DNA from: Anaerolineae bacterium
GTDB taxonomy: Bacteria > Chloroflexota > Anaerolineae > B4-G1 > DUEL01
Assembly: GCA_025060135.1 (NCBI GenBank)
Contig: JANXCY010000017.1
Location: forward strand, 1-42,170
Reading direction: 5' to 3'
DNA length: 42,170 bases
The notes under the pieces are model-generated. The model saw only the letters and a program-made list of their open reading frames with translations. It made no database searches and was not told the origin of the DNA. A program made the position numbers and the translations under genes. Of the stretch, positions 8,174-15,739 are shown piece by piece (within the stretch, counting starts at the first letter, position 1; the number at the start of each line of letters is the position of its first letter).

Positions 8174-8456
8174 AGATGGCTTCCCGGTCAATCCGCTTCT
8201 TCAGCAAAGGGTTCATCCGTTCCCGATAGCGAACCACATCCACAGGCCGCTGCAGGATTTCTTCCAGTTCCTGCTTGATGCCCACCAGCAACAGCAAATC
8301 CGGCCGCTCCAGTTCTACCACCACATCCACGTCGCTGGCGTCGGTGGCTTCGCCCCGGGCCAGGGAGCCGAATATCCCGATCCGCGTGATGCCGAACTTT
8401 TGGGCCCTCTGGTCGCGAAATTGGGCTAAGAGGTGAAGGACTTCATCCCGTCTCAT
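8166..8456 (-). CDS. MntA-like minimal nucleotidyltransferase antitoxin
   Basis: 96-residue nucleotidyltransferase-fold protein. It has the motif G-S-x10-D-x-D: G30, S31, D42 and D44 in GSLARGEATDASDVDVV, and a later RPVDVVRY with the third carboxylate. MntA proteins transfer AMP to the HEPN toxin and silence it (family knowledge). ATG 8456 is chosen because the family starts close to here; a TTG at 8504 would add 16 residues. It lies 136 bases after secY and overlaps the hepT-like gene. The intact catalytic residues argue for function. Confidence 0.88.
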   Translation of the reverse strand: MRRDEVLHLLAQFRDQRAQKFGITRIGIFGSLARGEATDASDVDVVVELERPDLLLLVGIKQELEEILQRPVDVVRYRERMNPLLKKRIDREAIYV

Positions 8457-8592
8457 CCGGATATATCCCTGGACAGCCTCGCACTCACCCCGATACCGAA
8501 ACAAAGCGACTATCCGTCACCCGATTCAGCAGGCAGCAATGGCTCTATCTTCGCCAACAAATCCGGTACATCGGGAGGAATCGGCACACCGC

Positions 8593-9912
8593 TCACCGGA
8601 TAAACCCTTCATAGTGCCGCATCAGCAACTGGGCCTCCAGTTGCCGCATGGTATCCACCACGACGCCCACCACGATGAGCAGGCCCGCCGAGGTGATGAG
8701 CAACACATGGGTCTCCAGCATCAGTTGAACAATGAAGGGCAGGACGGCGACGCCGCCCAGGAACAGCGCGCCGAACAGGGTGATGCGCTTGTAGATACCA
8801 TTGATGTAGTCCGCTGTCTGCTTGCCCGGACGGATGCCCGGGATGAACCCGCCGTACTTCTGCAGGTTCTCCGGCAGGTTCTGCTGCTCCACCAGGACGA
8901 AGGTGTAGAAGTAGGTGAAACCGACGACGGCGGCAAAGTAAAGCACTGCGTAGAGGAGGGTGGTGTACCACTCCACCGTGTGCCCGCTGAAGAAGTTCAT
9001 AATATCCGCTGCCACCCTTGCCACGTTCGCGTTGGACGAATTGGCGAAGAATTGGGCAATAACCGCTGGCAGAGTCAGCAAGGACTGGGCGAAAATGAGC
9101 GGGATCATCCCGGCCATGTTGACTCGCAGCGGGATGTAGGTGCTGCCACCGCCGTACATCCGCCGACCCCGCACCCGTCGGCCATACTGGACTGGGATAC
9201 GCCGCTCCCCTTCCTGGACGTAGACGATGACGAAGACCACCAGCGCGGTGATAATCAGGAAGAAAAGCAGGCCCAGGAAGCCGTCGCTGGTGTAAATCCG
9301 CGCCACGTTGGCTGGCGTCCGGGCCACGATGCCGCCGAAGATAATCAGCGAGATGCCGTTGCCGATGCCCTGTTCGGAGATCAATTCGCCCAGCCAGATA
9401 GCGAACATCGTGCCCGCCGTCATTGCGATCAGGACCGATATGGTAGGCAGGATGAACTCCGGCTGATGGAAGCCGAAGTTGGGCAGGACCGGCCGCGCGG
9501 CCGCCGCGTTGAACAACTGGGCCTGTCCCCAGGCCTGCAACATCCCCAGCGGAATAGTCAGGTAGTACGTCCACTGGTTCAGTTTTCGCCGCCCGGCTTC
9601 CCCTTCCTCCTCCGCCAGTCGCTTCAGCGCCGGGATGACCGGCACCAGCAACTGGATGATGATGGACGCGGTGATATAGGGATAGACCCCGTTCGCCAGC
9701 ACCGAGTACTCCGCCACCGCGCCGCCGGAGAGCAAGTCCAGAATGCTGACCAGTTGGGCCGCTCCTCCGGTCAGGCTGCGCAGGGCCTCCCGGTCAATGC
9801 CTGGCACCGGCACATGAGAGGCCGCGCGGAAAATGACCAGAATCAGCAGCGTGTAGAACAACCGCCGCCGCAGGTCGGGAAGCCTCAGAGCATCACGTAC
9901 GGCCTGGATCAT
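8593..9912 (-). CDS. secY: Protein translocase subunit SecY
   Basis: Channel subunit of the SecYEG translocon, inner membrane, about ten membrane segments. 439 residues. Seen: SHVPVPGIDREAL near the N-terminus (plug region), GNGISLIIFGGI, RRIPVQYGRR, PLRVNMAGMIPLIFAQSLL, GFIPGIRPGKQTADYI. ATG 9912 has AAGGAG at 5 bases; the in-frame GTG at 9918 overlaps that ribosome site and is rejected. The AAGGAG overlaps the stop codon of the decayed DUF2283 gene upstream. Confidence 0.96.
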   Translation of the reverse strand: MIQAVRDALRLPDLRRRLFYTLLILVIFRAASHVPVPGIDREALRSLTGGAAQLVSILDLLSGGAVAEYSVLANGVYPYITASIIIQLLVPVIPALKRLAEEEGEAGRRKLNQWTYYLTIPLGMLQAWGQAQLFNAAAARPVLPNFGFHQPEFILPTISVLIAMTAGTMFAIWLGELISEQGIGNGISLIIFGGIVARTPANVARIYTSDGFLGLLFFLIITALVVFVIVYVQEGERRIPVQYGRRVRGRRMYGGGSTYIPLRVNMAGMIPLIFAQSLLTLPAVIAQFFANSSNANVARVAADIMNFFSGHTVEWYTTLLYAVLYFAAVVGFTYFYTFVLVEQQNLPENLQKYGGFIPGIRPGKQTADYINGIYKRITLFGALFLGGVAVLPFIVQLMLETHVLLITSAGLLIVVGVVVDTMRQLEAQLLMRHYEGFIR

Positions 9913-9921
9913 CGCCACTCC

Positions 9922-10166
9922 TTATGCCAGTATTTCTTCCGGCAACTGCCGATGAATCGGCACCAACGCTACGTTCTCCAAGATGATCTGACGCAGCACA
10001 TCATCCTGCCCAAACTGCTTAGGGCATCCAGAATTTCTATCCCCGCCAGACGTCCCTCGGCATCATAGTCGGCTGCGATCCCCTCAGCCAGGTGTTTTGT
10101 GGTGACCGTAGTCTCCAGGAACCGAATATACAACGCATCCACTTCTGGATCATATGTGACTCTCAT
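9922..10166 (-). pseudogene. Frameshifted DUF2283 gene
   Basis: The frame from ATG 10166 encodes a good DUF2283 start: MRVTYDPEVDALYIRF, EGIAADYDAEGRLAGIEIL. After EILDAL it goes wrong. The expected continuation is in the next frame: QFGQDDVLRQIILENV then ALVPIHRQLPEEILA, ending TAA at 9922. Five bases (CTAAG, 10015-10021 region) stand where six are needed, so one base has been lost. Repaired, the protein is about 82 residues. DUF2283 genes are commonly paired with DUF4258 or similar small toxin-like genes; here the partner directly upstream is also dead. Confidence 0.85.
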
Positions 10167-10174
10167 ACCGCCCC

Positions 10175-10429
10175 CTAAAAATAGTACGCGTACACCGTCA
10201 CCACGATAATTTCATCGGTCTCTTCGGCAAATATCGGTCGCACCTACTTGGTGGCGTAAAATTTGCCGTTCCACTCCTGTCCGAAGGGAACATTCTTCCG
10301 ACACTCCAGCCGCCCTCGCTCGGCGGGGCTCTACGGCGCAGTACGAATTGCTTCTACGACTTCCTCCTCGGTAACTCCCCGATACCGCAACTGCTCCTGG
10401 GCATGCCCTGAAAGGCGTATAGGTTTCAT
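10175..10429 (-). pseudogene. DUF4258-like gene with two in-frame amber stops
   Basis: ATG 10429, 3 bases after the rplO stop, opens a frame of 84 codons that is clearly one protein: MKPIRLSGHAQEQLRYRGVT, EEEVVEAIRTAP, RGRLECRKNVPFGQEW, NGKFYATK, VRPIFAEETDEIIVVTVYAY. This is the DUF4258 pattern (RelE/BrnT-like small fold, often toxin-like). It is interrupted by TAG at 10331-10333 (where W is expected) and TAG at 10244-10246 (where Q is expected). Both are single-base changes from the expected codon. TAG is a normal stop in neighbours such as rplO, so recoding is unlikely. Confidence 0.82.
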
Positions 10430-10432
10430 TGC

Positions 10433-10912
10433 CTACCGCGTCCGGTAGCCGCCCCGCTCCCAGGGCAACTCCTCCACGGTGCCGCCAGCGGCCTCAATCT
10501 TGGCCCGTGCGCTGGCGGAGAAGCGGTGGGCCTTCACGGTCAACGGGATGTTCAACTCCCCGCGCCCCAGGATGACCACCCACTCGTCGGCGTCCCGGAT
10601 CAGGCCTGCCTTCGCCAGTTCCTCTGGAGTTACCACACTCCCCGGCGCGAACCGGGTCAGCCGGTCCACGTTGACCGGTGTGAAACGGACCCGCCAAGGA
10701 TCCCGGAAACCGACGCCCCGCGCGAAGGGCAGTTTACGGACCAGCGGCAACTGCCCGCCCTCAAAGTACGGCGGGATGCTCCCCCCGCTGCGGGCCTTCT
10801 GCCCCTTTGTCCCGCGCCCGCCAGTCTTTCCCTGACCGGCCGCGATGCCGATGCCCTTTCGTTTGTGGCGCTTCTTAGACCCTTCAGCCGGTTGCAAATC
10901 GTGCAGTTTCAT
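10433..10912 (-). CDS. rplO: 50S ribosomal protein L15
   Basis: Late-assembly large-subunit protein. 159 residues. N-terminus [20 protein letters not shown], the glycine-rich [17 protein letters not shown], then [14 protein letters not shown], and a C-terminal [19 protein letters not shown]. Its ATG overlaps the rpmD stop (ATGA). Directly downstream, where secY is expected, lies a decayed two-gene cassette. Confidence 0.96.
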   Translation of the reverse strand: MKLHDLQPAEGSKKRHKRKGIGIAAGQGKTGGRGTKGQKARSGGSIPPYFEGGQLPLVRKLPFARGVGFRDPWRVRFTPVNVDRLTRFAPGSVVTPEELAKAGLIRDADEWVVILGRGELNIPLTVKAHRFSASARAKIEAAGGTVEELPWERGGYRTR

Positions 10913-11103
10913 CCCTCAACCTCTTCCACTTTCAACATGTGCTGGACCTTGGCCACCATACCCCGAATGGCCGGCGTATCGGCCTTCTCCACCGTCTGAT
11001 GGAGTCGGCGCAGGCCCAGCGCCCGAACCGTTGCCTTCTGGTCTCTGGAATACCCGATGGGGCTGCGAACCAGGGTGATACGGAGAACCTTCTGCTTTTC
11101 CAT
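10909..11103 (-). CDS. rpmD: 50S ribosomal protein L30
   Basis: 64 residues (E. coli 59). Seen: [33 protein letters not shown] and the closing [19 protein letters not shown], the standard L30 layout. The ATG at 11103 follows AGGAG by 6 bases; an in-frame upstream start would add nine non-conserved residues. It overlaps rplO by 4 bases. Confidence 0.94.
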   Translation of the reverse strand: MEKQKVLRITLVRSPIGYSRDQKATVRALGLRRLHQTVEKADTPAIRGMVAKVQHMLKVEEVEG

Positions 11104-11153
11104 TGCCTGCTCCTGCCACCAGTTTACCACTTTACCAAATTACCCGATACCAC

Positions 11154-11690
11154 CTACCGCCCTCGCATCCAGAACGGCATCACCCGGGTCTCCGGGAGGC
11201 CCCGCTCCCGCGCCAGGTCCTCGTACGAGCGGAGTTGCTTCAGGGCTTCCATAGTTGCCTTTACCACGTTGAGCATACTGGAACTGCCCATGGATTTGGT
11301 CAGCACATCGTGCACGCCTGCTGCCTCCAGCACCGCTCGGACGCCGCCGCCAGCGATGACGCCGGTGCCCGGCGAAGCAGGCTTGATCAGCACCCGTGCG
11401 CCGCTGCACTCGCCAATGGCATCGTGCGGGATGGTCCGCCCGACCAGCGGGACGGTGATCATAGATGCCCGGGCCCGCTCCGTGGCTTTGCGGATGGCAT
11501 CCGGGACGGCGCGCGCCTTGCCCACGCCGATACCGACGCGGCCGTTGCGGTCGCCGACGACGGCCGTTACCCGAAAGGCAAACCGGCGTCCGCCTTTGAT
11601 GACTTTGGCGACCCGCTTGATCTCCACGACCCGCTCGTCCATTTCCACCGGAGCCGTTGGCTCCAGTTCAAATTCCTGATCTAGGTCCAT
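11154..11690 (-). CDS. rpsE: 30S ribosomal protein S5
   Basis: Decoding-fidelity protein at the mRNA entrance. 178 residues (E. coli 167). The double-stranded RNA-binding-like domain shows [21 protein letters not shown] and [12 protein letters not shown]. The C-terminal domain has [19 protein letters not shown] and [17 protein letters not shown]. The acidic start [12 protein letters not shown] is typical of several phyla. ATG 11690 follows GGAGG. The longer frame upstream runs through a repeat and is not coding. Confidence 0.96.
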   Translation of the reverse strand: MDLDQEFELEPTAPVEMDERVVEIKRVAKVIKGGRRFAFRVTAVVGDRNGRVGIGVGKARAVPDAIRKATERARASMITVPLVGRTIPHDAIGECSGARVLIKPASPGTGVIAGGGVRAVLEAAGVHDVLTKSMGSSSMLNVVKATMEALKQLRSYEDLARERGLPETRVMPFWMRGR

Positions 11691-11723
11691 TCGCTCCTCC
11701 GAATTATTCCGTGCTCCGTTTTT

Positions 11724-11808
11724 GTTCGTAGTCAGGTACGGAACGAAGCGAAGAGCCGTTTCGGGCTTTCGGATGCCACTCCGTTCCGCTTCGTGGCTGG
11801 CTACGAAC
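11724..11808. repeat. Long imperfect inverted repeat in the rplR-rpsE spacer
   Basis: GTTCGTAG (724-731 end of 11 kb) and CTACGAAC (11801-11808) are perfect inverted ends; the match continues imperfectly inward with ACGAAGCG-type words on both arms. The 127-base spacer is the longest between the core spc genes and looks like a palindromic REP/MITE-like unit. Two ACGGART-like 7-mers lie on its rpsE side. Confidence 0.6.
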
Positions 11809-11817
11809 ATCCTCGCA

Positions 11818-12183
11818 TTAGAAATCTAATCCCCCTTCCCGGGCGGCGTCGGCCAGGGCCTTCACCCGACCGTGGTACTTGTATCCCGCCCGATCAAAGG
11901 CCACTTTGGTGACCCCCTGGGCCAGGGCGCGGGCCGCCAGGACCTTCCCCACCACCCGGGCTTGTTCCGTCTTTTTCAACCCGGCAATCTGCTCGCGGAC
12001 TTCCGGGTCCAGGGTGGAAGCGGAGACCAGCGTGTGTCCCACCGTATCATCAATCACCTGGGCGTAGATGTGCCGCAAACTGCGAAAAACATTCAGGCGT
12101 GGGCGTTCGGGCGTGCCGAACACCTTCTTGCGCACGTGCTTGCGTCGGCGCAGTCGTCCCAATCGGCGATCTTTTTCTCCCAT
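11818..12183 (-). CDS. rplR: 50S ribosomal protein L18
   Basis: 5S rRNA-binding protein. 121 residues (E. coli 117). Basic N-terminus ([19 protein letters not shown]), [52 protein letters not shown] and a closing [19 protein letters not shown], all typical. It follows rplF after 19 bases. Confidence 0.96.
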   Translation of the reverse strand: MGEKDRRLGRLRRRKHVRKKVFGTPERPRLNVFRSLRHIYAQVIDDTVGHTLVSASTLDPEVREQIAGLKKTEQARVVGKVLAARALAQGVTKVAFDRAGYKYHGRVKALADAAREGGLDF

Positions 12184-12202
12184 AATGCCTGCTCCCTACT
12201 CC

Positions 12203-12772
12203 TTACTTCTTTCCTTTCCCCTTGCCCTTGCCTTTACCGGCCTTACCGGCCTTCTGGCGAATCTGCTCGCCCAGGTAGCGAAGTCCTTTCCCCAGGTACG
12301 GGTCAGCCGGGCGCCAGGCGCGGATTTCGGCGGCGACCCGTCCCACCGTCTCTTTATCTGCGCCCCGGACGGTGATGATCCCCGCTTTCGGGTCCACGTC
12401 AAAGGTGATGCCCTCCGGCGGACGGACGCGGACCGGGTGGGAGAATCCCAGGTGCATCACCAGCGTCCCGTCGGGCTGGCGCTCGGCGCGGTACCCCACG
12501 CCGCGAATCTCCAGTTGTTTCTGGAATCCCTGGGAGACTCCTTCCACCATATTCGCCAGCAGGGCCCGGGTCAGCCCGTGCAGCGCCCGGTGGTGCCGGG
12601 CATCGGTGGGCCGGTAGACCCGCAGGGTGTTATCCTCTTGCACAATCTGCATCGCCGGGTCAAAGGTGCGCGTGAGGGTCCCCTTGGGGCCGCTCACGGT
12701 AACCTGGCTGCCCTGAATTTCCACCTTCACCCCGGGGGGCAAAGGAATTGGCATCCGACCAATGCGCGACAT
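12203..12772 (-). CDS. rplF: 50S ribosomal protein L6
   Basis: Binds 23S rRNA near the sarcin-ricin loop. 189 residues (E. coli 177). Starts MSRIGRMPIPLPPGVKVEI; the second L6 domain has GVGYRAERQPDGTLVMHLGF and later ADKETVGRVAAEIRAWRPADPYLGKGLRY. The extra length is a lysine/glycine-rich tail (KAGKAGKGKGKGKGKK) encoded by a low-complexity stretch. Confidence 0.96.
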   Translation of the reverse strand: MSRIGRMPIPLPPGVKVEIQGSQVTVSGPKGTLTRTFDPAMQIVQEDNTLRVYRPTDARHHRALHGLTRALLANMVEGVSQGFQKQLEIRGVGYRAERQPDGTLVMHLGFSHPVRVRPPEGITFDVDPKAGIITVRGADKETVGRVAAEIRAWRPADPYLGKGLRYLGEQIRQKAGKAGKGKGKGKGKK

Positions 12773-12781
12773 CCCGTCCTC

Positions 12782-13195
12782 CTACCACACGTAGCAGATG
12801 ACCTCGCCGCCCACCCGCAGCCTTCGGGCCTGCTCGCCGGTGAGGATGCCCTTCGGGGTGGAGAGGATGGCGATGCCCATGCCGCTCTTCACCCAGGGAA
12901 TCTCGGATGCGCGGGTGTATATCCGGCGGCCCGGCTTGCTGACCCGTTGCAGTCCCTGGATGACGGACCGCCGCTTTCGCCGTTCCCCAACGTACTTCAG
13001 GCGAATCACCAAGCGGTAGCGAGGCTGTTCCGGCGACTCCACCACTCGGTAGTCCTCAATATACCCCTCTTCCTTCAGGATGCGGGCGATGGCGACCTTC
13101 ATTTTGGAAGAGGGCATCTCCACGGTGGGATGCCCCACCGCAATTGCATTACGCATACGGGTCAACATATCGGCAATGGGATCTGTTACCGTCAT
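12782..13195 (-). CDS. rpsH: 30S ribosomal protein S8
   Basis: Binds the central domain of 16S rRNA and is the classic spc-operon autoregulator in E. coli. 137 residues. Starts [21 protein letters not shown]; the end shows [20 protein letters not shown] and EVICYVW, the standard finish. ATG 13195 lies 13 bases after the rpsN stop; a longer upstream frame overlaps rpsN and is rejected. Confidence 0.96.
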   Translation of the reverse strand: MTVTDPIADMLTRMRNAIAVGHPTVEMPSSKMKVAIARILKEEGYIEDYRVVESPEQPRYRLVIRLKYVGERRKRRSVIQGLQRVSKPGRRIYTRASEIPWVKSGMGIAILSTPKGILTGEQARRLRVGGEVICYVW

Positions 13196-13208
13196 CGGTC
13201 CATCACCC

Positions 13209-13391
13209 TCACCAACTGGACTTGGCCAGCCCGGGAATGAGTCCTTCCAGGGCCAACTCTCGCAGGCAGATGCGGCAGAGGCCGAAGCGGCGGTAATAGC
13301 CGCGCGGGCGGCCACAGCGCTGGCAACGATTCCGCACCTGCACCTTATACTTCCGTCGCATTTCCCGATAGGGCATGCATTTTCTGCTCAT
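13209..13391 (-). CDS. rpsN: 30S ribosomal protein S14, zinc type (Z)
   Basis: 60 residues, the short zinc-binding form (long C-minus forms are about 100). Cysteine pairs CQRC and CRIC flank [13 protein letters not shown]-terminus [16 protein letters not shown] is characteristic. GGAGG lies 4 bases before the ATG. Lies between rplE and rpsH, as usual. Confidence 0.96.
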   Translation of the reverse strand: MSRKCMPYREMRRKYKVQVRNRCQRCGRPRGYYRRFGLCRICLRELALEGLIPGLAKSSW

Positions 13392-13404
13392 ACTTCCTCC
13401 AATA

Positions 13405-13944
13405 CTATCGCCGGAACGGCATCCCCAAAAGTTCCAGCAGTCGCCGGGCCTCTTCGTCCGTCTTCGCGGTGGTTACAATGGTGATTTCCATGCCGCGAAT
13501 TTTGTCAATCTTGTCGTAGTTGATCTCCGGGAAAATCAACTGCTCGCGCAGCCCCAGCGTATAGTTCCCTCGCCCATCAAAAGCAGAAGGAGAAACGCCG
13601 CGAAAGTCCCGCAGCCGGGGAAGCGCCACGTTGCAGAGCCGATCCAGAAACGCCCACATGCGCTCACCCCGCAGCGTTACCTTTACCCCGATGGCTCGCC
13701 CGGCCCGCAACTTGAAACTGGCGACGGACTTGCGCGCTTTGGTGATGACGGGCCGCTGCCCCGTGATAGTCGCCAGGTCTTGGACGGCGAAATCCAGCGA
13801 CTTCGGATTGTCCAGTGCCTCCCCCATGCCGATGTTGATGACAATTTTCTGCAACCGAGGGACTTCCATAATATTGCGATAGCCAAACTCCCGCATGAGG
13901 GTCGGCCGAATCTGTTCCCGATACAAAGCCTGCAACCGCTGCAT
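13405..13944 (-). CDS. rplE: 50S ribosomal protein L5
   Basis: Binds 5S rRNA and bridges to S13. ATG 13944 gives 179 residues, the family length, starting [20 protein letters not shown]. Then [36 protein letters not shown] and the closing [21 protein letters not shown] lies 8 bases upstream; an in-frame GTG at 13953 overlaps that site and is rejected. Confidence 0.96.
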   Translation of the reverse strand: MQRLQALYREQIRPTLMREFGYRNIMEVPRLQKIVINIGMGEALDNPKSLDFAVQDLATITGQRPVITKARKSVASFKLRAGRAIGVKVTLRGERMWAFLDRLCNVALPRLRDFRGVSPSAFDGRGNYTLGLREQLIFPEINYDKIDKIRGMEITIVTTAKTDEEARRLLELLGMPFRR

Positions 13945-13990
13945 TGGACTCACCCTTTAACAAGTTTGCAGGAGCGCAAGAATGCAAGAC

Positions 13991-14314
13991 TTAAAAAGAC
14001 TGCCCGCATCGCTTGCAGACGCGCAGTTTGCGCCCGTTCTCCTGGCGCTCAAAGCCCACCCGCGTGGCCTCCTTGCAGTGCGGGCAGACCGGCATCACGT
14101 TGGAAAGATGAATTGGCGCCTCAAACTGGATCCGCCCGGGCTGAATTTGGCCCCGGCCCGCGCGGATCGGCCGCTGATGCTTGGTAACCAGATTCACCCC
14201 GGAGACCACCACCCGATTCTCCTTCGGGAGCACTTGCCGGACCTCGCCGCGCTTCCCTCGGTCTTCCCCGGCGATGACCTCCACTGTGTCTCCCTTCTTG
14301 ACCCGAATGCCCAT
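13991..14314 (-). CDS. rplX: 50S ribosomal protein L24
   Basis: Assembly initiator. 107 residues. KOW motif at the N-terminus (VKKGDTVEVIAGEDRGKRGEV) and a C-terminal zinc-ribbon-like part with CPHC and CKRC around TRVGF, as in many bacteria. ATG 14314, with GAGG about 6 bases upstream, is preferred over an in-frame start four codons upstream. Confidence 0.95.
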   Translation of the reverse strand: MGIRVKKGDTVEVIAGEDRGKRGEVRQVLPKENRVVVSGVNLVTKHQRPIRAGRGQIQPGRIQFEAPIHLSNVMPVCPHCKEATRVGFERQENGRKLRVCKRCGQSF

Positions 14315-14331
14315 TTCCCACCTCACGAAAT

Positions 14332-14373
14332 ACGGAATACGGAGTACGGGATACGGAGTATTGCGTATTCCGT
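14332..14373. repeat. 7-bp ACGGART array with inverted half (hairpin), rplN-rplX spacer
   Basis: Four plus-strand units of ACGGART type are followed by two inverted units (ATTGCGT, ATTCCGT). The outer ends are a perfect 10-bp inverted repeat: ACGGAATACG (14332-14341) with CGTATTCCGT (14364-14373). The array fills most of the 64-base spacer. Confidence 0.8.
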
Positions 14374-14378
14374 TTCCG

Positions 14379-14750
14379 TTAAAGCACCTCTGGTGCCAGC
14401 GAAATGATTTTCATAAAGCCCTTGTCCCGCAACTCCCGGGCAACGGGCCCGAAGATGCGGGTGCCGCGCGGGTTGACGCCTGTCGCGTCCAGCAATACTG
14501 CCGCGTTGTCGTCAAAGCGGATGGTGGAGCCGTCGGGGCGCCGGTACTCTTTGGCCGTACGGACGATGACCGCCTTGACCACGTCCCCCTTCTTTACCGA
14601 AGCGTTGGGCGTGGCCTGCTTGACTGTTGCCACGATGACGTCCCCGACATAGCCATACCGCCGCTTGGAGCCCCCCATCACGCGGATGCATAGCAGTTCC
14701 TTGGCTCCGGTGTTATCCGCCACCGTCAGGCGGCTTTCTTGCTGGATCAT
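14379..14750 (-). CDS. rplN: 50S ribosomal protein L14
   Basis: Intersubunit-bridge protein. 123 residues, the standard length. Starts [20 protein letters not shown], contains [20 protein letters not shown] and [20 protein letters not shown], and ends SLAPEVL. Overlaps rpsQ by 4 bases (ATGA). Confidence 0.97.
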   Translation of the reverse strand: MIQQESRLTVADNTGAKELLCIRVMGGSKRRYGYVGDVIVATVKQATPNASVKKGDVVKAVIVRTAKEYRRPDGSTIRFDDNAAVLLDATGVNPRGTRIFGPVARELRDKGFMKIISLAPEVL

Positions 14751-15019
14751 ATGGCCACCTCCTCAGGACGTTCAGACCGTTCCAGAATCTCCTCTACCAC
14801 CCATCGCTTCAGCCGGCTGAGGGGCCGGGATTCTACAATCCGTACCAGGTCGCCCGTACGGCAGGTGTTCTCTTCGTCGTGGGCGTAGTATTTTTTCCGT
14901 ACCCGCACCACCTTGCCGTAGAGCGGGTGGCGACGGGTCCGCTCCACTTGCACCACCACCGTCTTCTGCATTTTATCGCTGACGACACGCCCGACCAGTC
15001 GCTTGCGCCGTTCCCTCAT
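14747..15019 (-). CDS. rpsQ: 30S ribosomal protein S17
   Basis: OB-fold 16S rRNA binder. 90 residues. Starts [20 protein letters not shown]; then [19 protein letters not shown] and the [18 protein letters not shown] signature. Overlaps both rpmC and rplN by 4 bases, so the three are translationally coupled. Confidence 0.96.
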   Translation of the reverse strand: MRERRKRLVGRVVSDKMQKTVVVQVERTRRHPLYGKVVRVRKKYYAHDEENTCRTGDLVRIVESRPLSRLKRWVVEEILERSERPEEVAI

Positions 15020-15231
15020 CCTGTCGCCTCCTGCATCATCCGGGCCAACTCCCGTTCCCGCAGAATGGTTTTGATGCGGGCAATCTCTCGCTTCGCGGCG
15101 GTGATACGGTTATTATCCTGCAGACGGTTCATAAACCAATCCTGCCGCAGGACGAAGAGTTCCCGATAGGCATCTTCCAATCGGGCCCGCAGTTCAGCAT
15201 CCGTCAACGACCGGAGTTCTTTGGCTCGCAT
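15016..15231 (-). CDS. rpmC: 50S ribosomal protein L29
   Basis: Small helical hairpin at the tunnel exit, a docking site for SRP and trigger factor. 71 residues from ATG 15231: [39 protein letters not shown] and the [15 protein letters not shown] helix. The longer frame upstream overlaps rplP and is rejected. Starts 1 base after the rplP stop. Confidence 0.95.
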   Translation of the reverse strand: MRAKELRSLTDAELRARLEDAYRELFVLRQDWFMNRLQDNNRITAAKREIARIKTILRERELARMMQEATG

Positions 15232-15232
15232 G

Positions 15233-15655
15233 CTACTCTCCCACCAACTTTTCTCGGGTGACAAACTGGCATTTGATGGGCAGTTTGTTGGCCGCCAGCC
15301 GCATCGCCTCCCGGGCCTGCTCTTCGGGCAGACCGGCCAGTTCAAAGAGGATGCGGCCTGGCCGAACGACGGCTACCCAGTGGTCTACGGCGCCCTTGCC
15401 CTTACCCATGCGGGTCTCGGCGGGCTTGGCCGTAACCGGCTTGTCCGGGAAAATCCGAATCCAGTATTTTCCGCGCCGGCGAACAAAGCGGACGATAGCC
15501 CGTCGCGCGGCCTCAATCTGACGGCTGGTAATCCAGGCCGGCTCCAGCGCCTGCAGGCCGTATTCGCCAAAGGCGACCTCGGTGCCCCGGCTTTCGCGGC
15601 CCTTCATCCGTCCGCGCATCTGCTTGCGATATTTCACCCGTTTTGGCATCAACAT
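15233..15655 (-). CDS. rplP: 50S ribosomal protein L16
   Basis: Organises the A-site tRNA region. 140 residues. Seen: [46 protein letters not shown]-type core, [21 protein letters not shown] (the RPGR arginine is a hydroxylation site in E. coli) and [15 protein letters not shown] 15655 has AGGAGT at 7 bases; a second ATG two codons later is possible. Confidence 0.96.
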   Translation of the reverse strand: MLMPKRVKYRKQMRGRMKGRESRGTEVAFGEYGLQALEPAWITSRQIEAARRAIVRFVRRRGKYWIRIFPDKPVTAKPAETRMGKGKGAVDHWVAVVRPGRILFELAGLPEEQAREAMRLAANKLPIKCQFVTREKLVGE

Positions 15656-15675
15656 GGGTTCTACTCCTGAGCAGG

Positions 15676-15731
15676 AAGAAGATGGTTTTGGGCTGCGGCG
15701 GCTTTTCCGCTGCACCCAAAAACCATTTCTT
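15676..15731. other. Long hairpin in the rpsC-rplP spacer
   Basis: Plus-strand GATGGTTTTGGGCTGCGG (about 15681-15698) is almost fully complementary to the sequence ending in CCCAAAAACCATTTCTT (15715-15731), with small bulges and a short loop near 15703-15707. On the minus strand it begins 8 bases after the rpsC stop. No U-run follows, so it is not a classical terminator. It could be an RNA processing site, an mRNA-protein contact or a repeat remnant. Confidence 0.6.
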
Positions 15732-15739
15732 GTTCACCC

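Noticed and set aside
8505-8592. Short frame after secY (VSGVPIPPDVPDLLAK and following)
   Set aside because: Only 28 codons, with a GTG overlapping the secY stop and no ribosome site or known family. It may be debris from the insertion of the mntA-hepT pair, but this cannot be supported.
10175-10429. Amber recoding (for example pyrrolysine) in the DUF4258-like frame
   Set aside because: TAG is used as the ordinary stop of neighbouring genes such as rplO, and the companion gene is also broken by a frameshift, so decay explains both.
11691-11810. N-terminal extension of rpsE through the spacer
   Set aside because: The extension translates an inverted-repeat element, and GGAGG is correctly placed only for ATG 11690. 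The same reasoning removes extensions of rpsK, rpsD, rpsC, adk, the glycosyltransferase and mutM.
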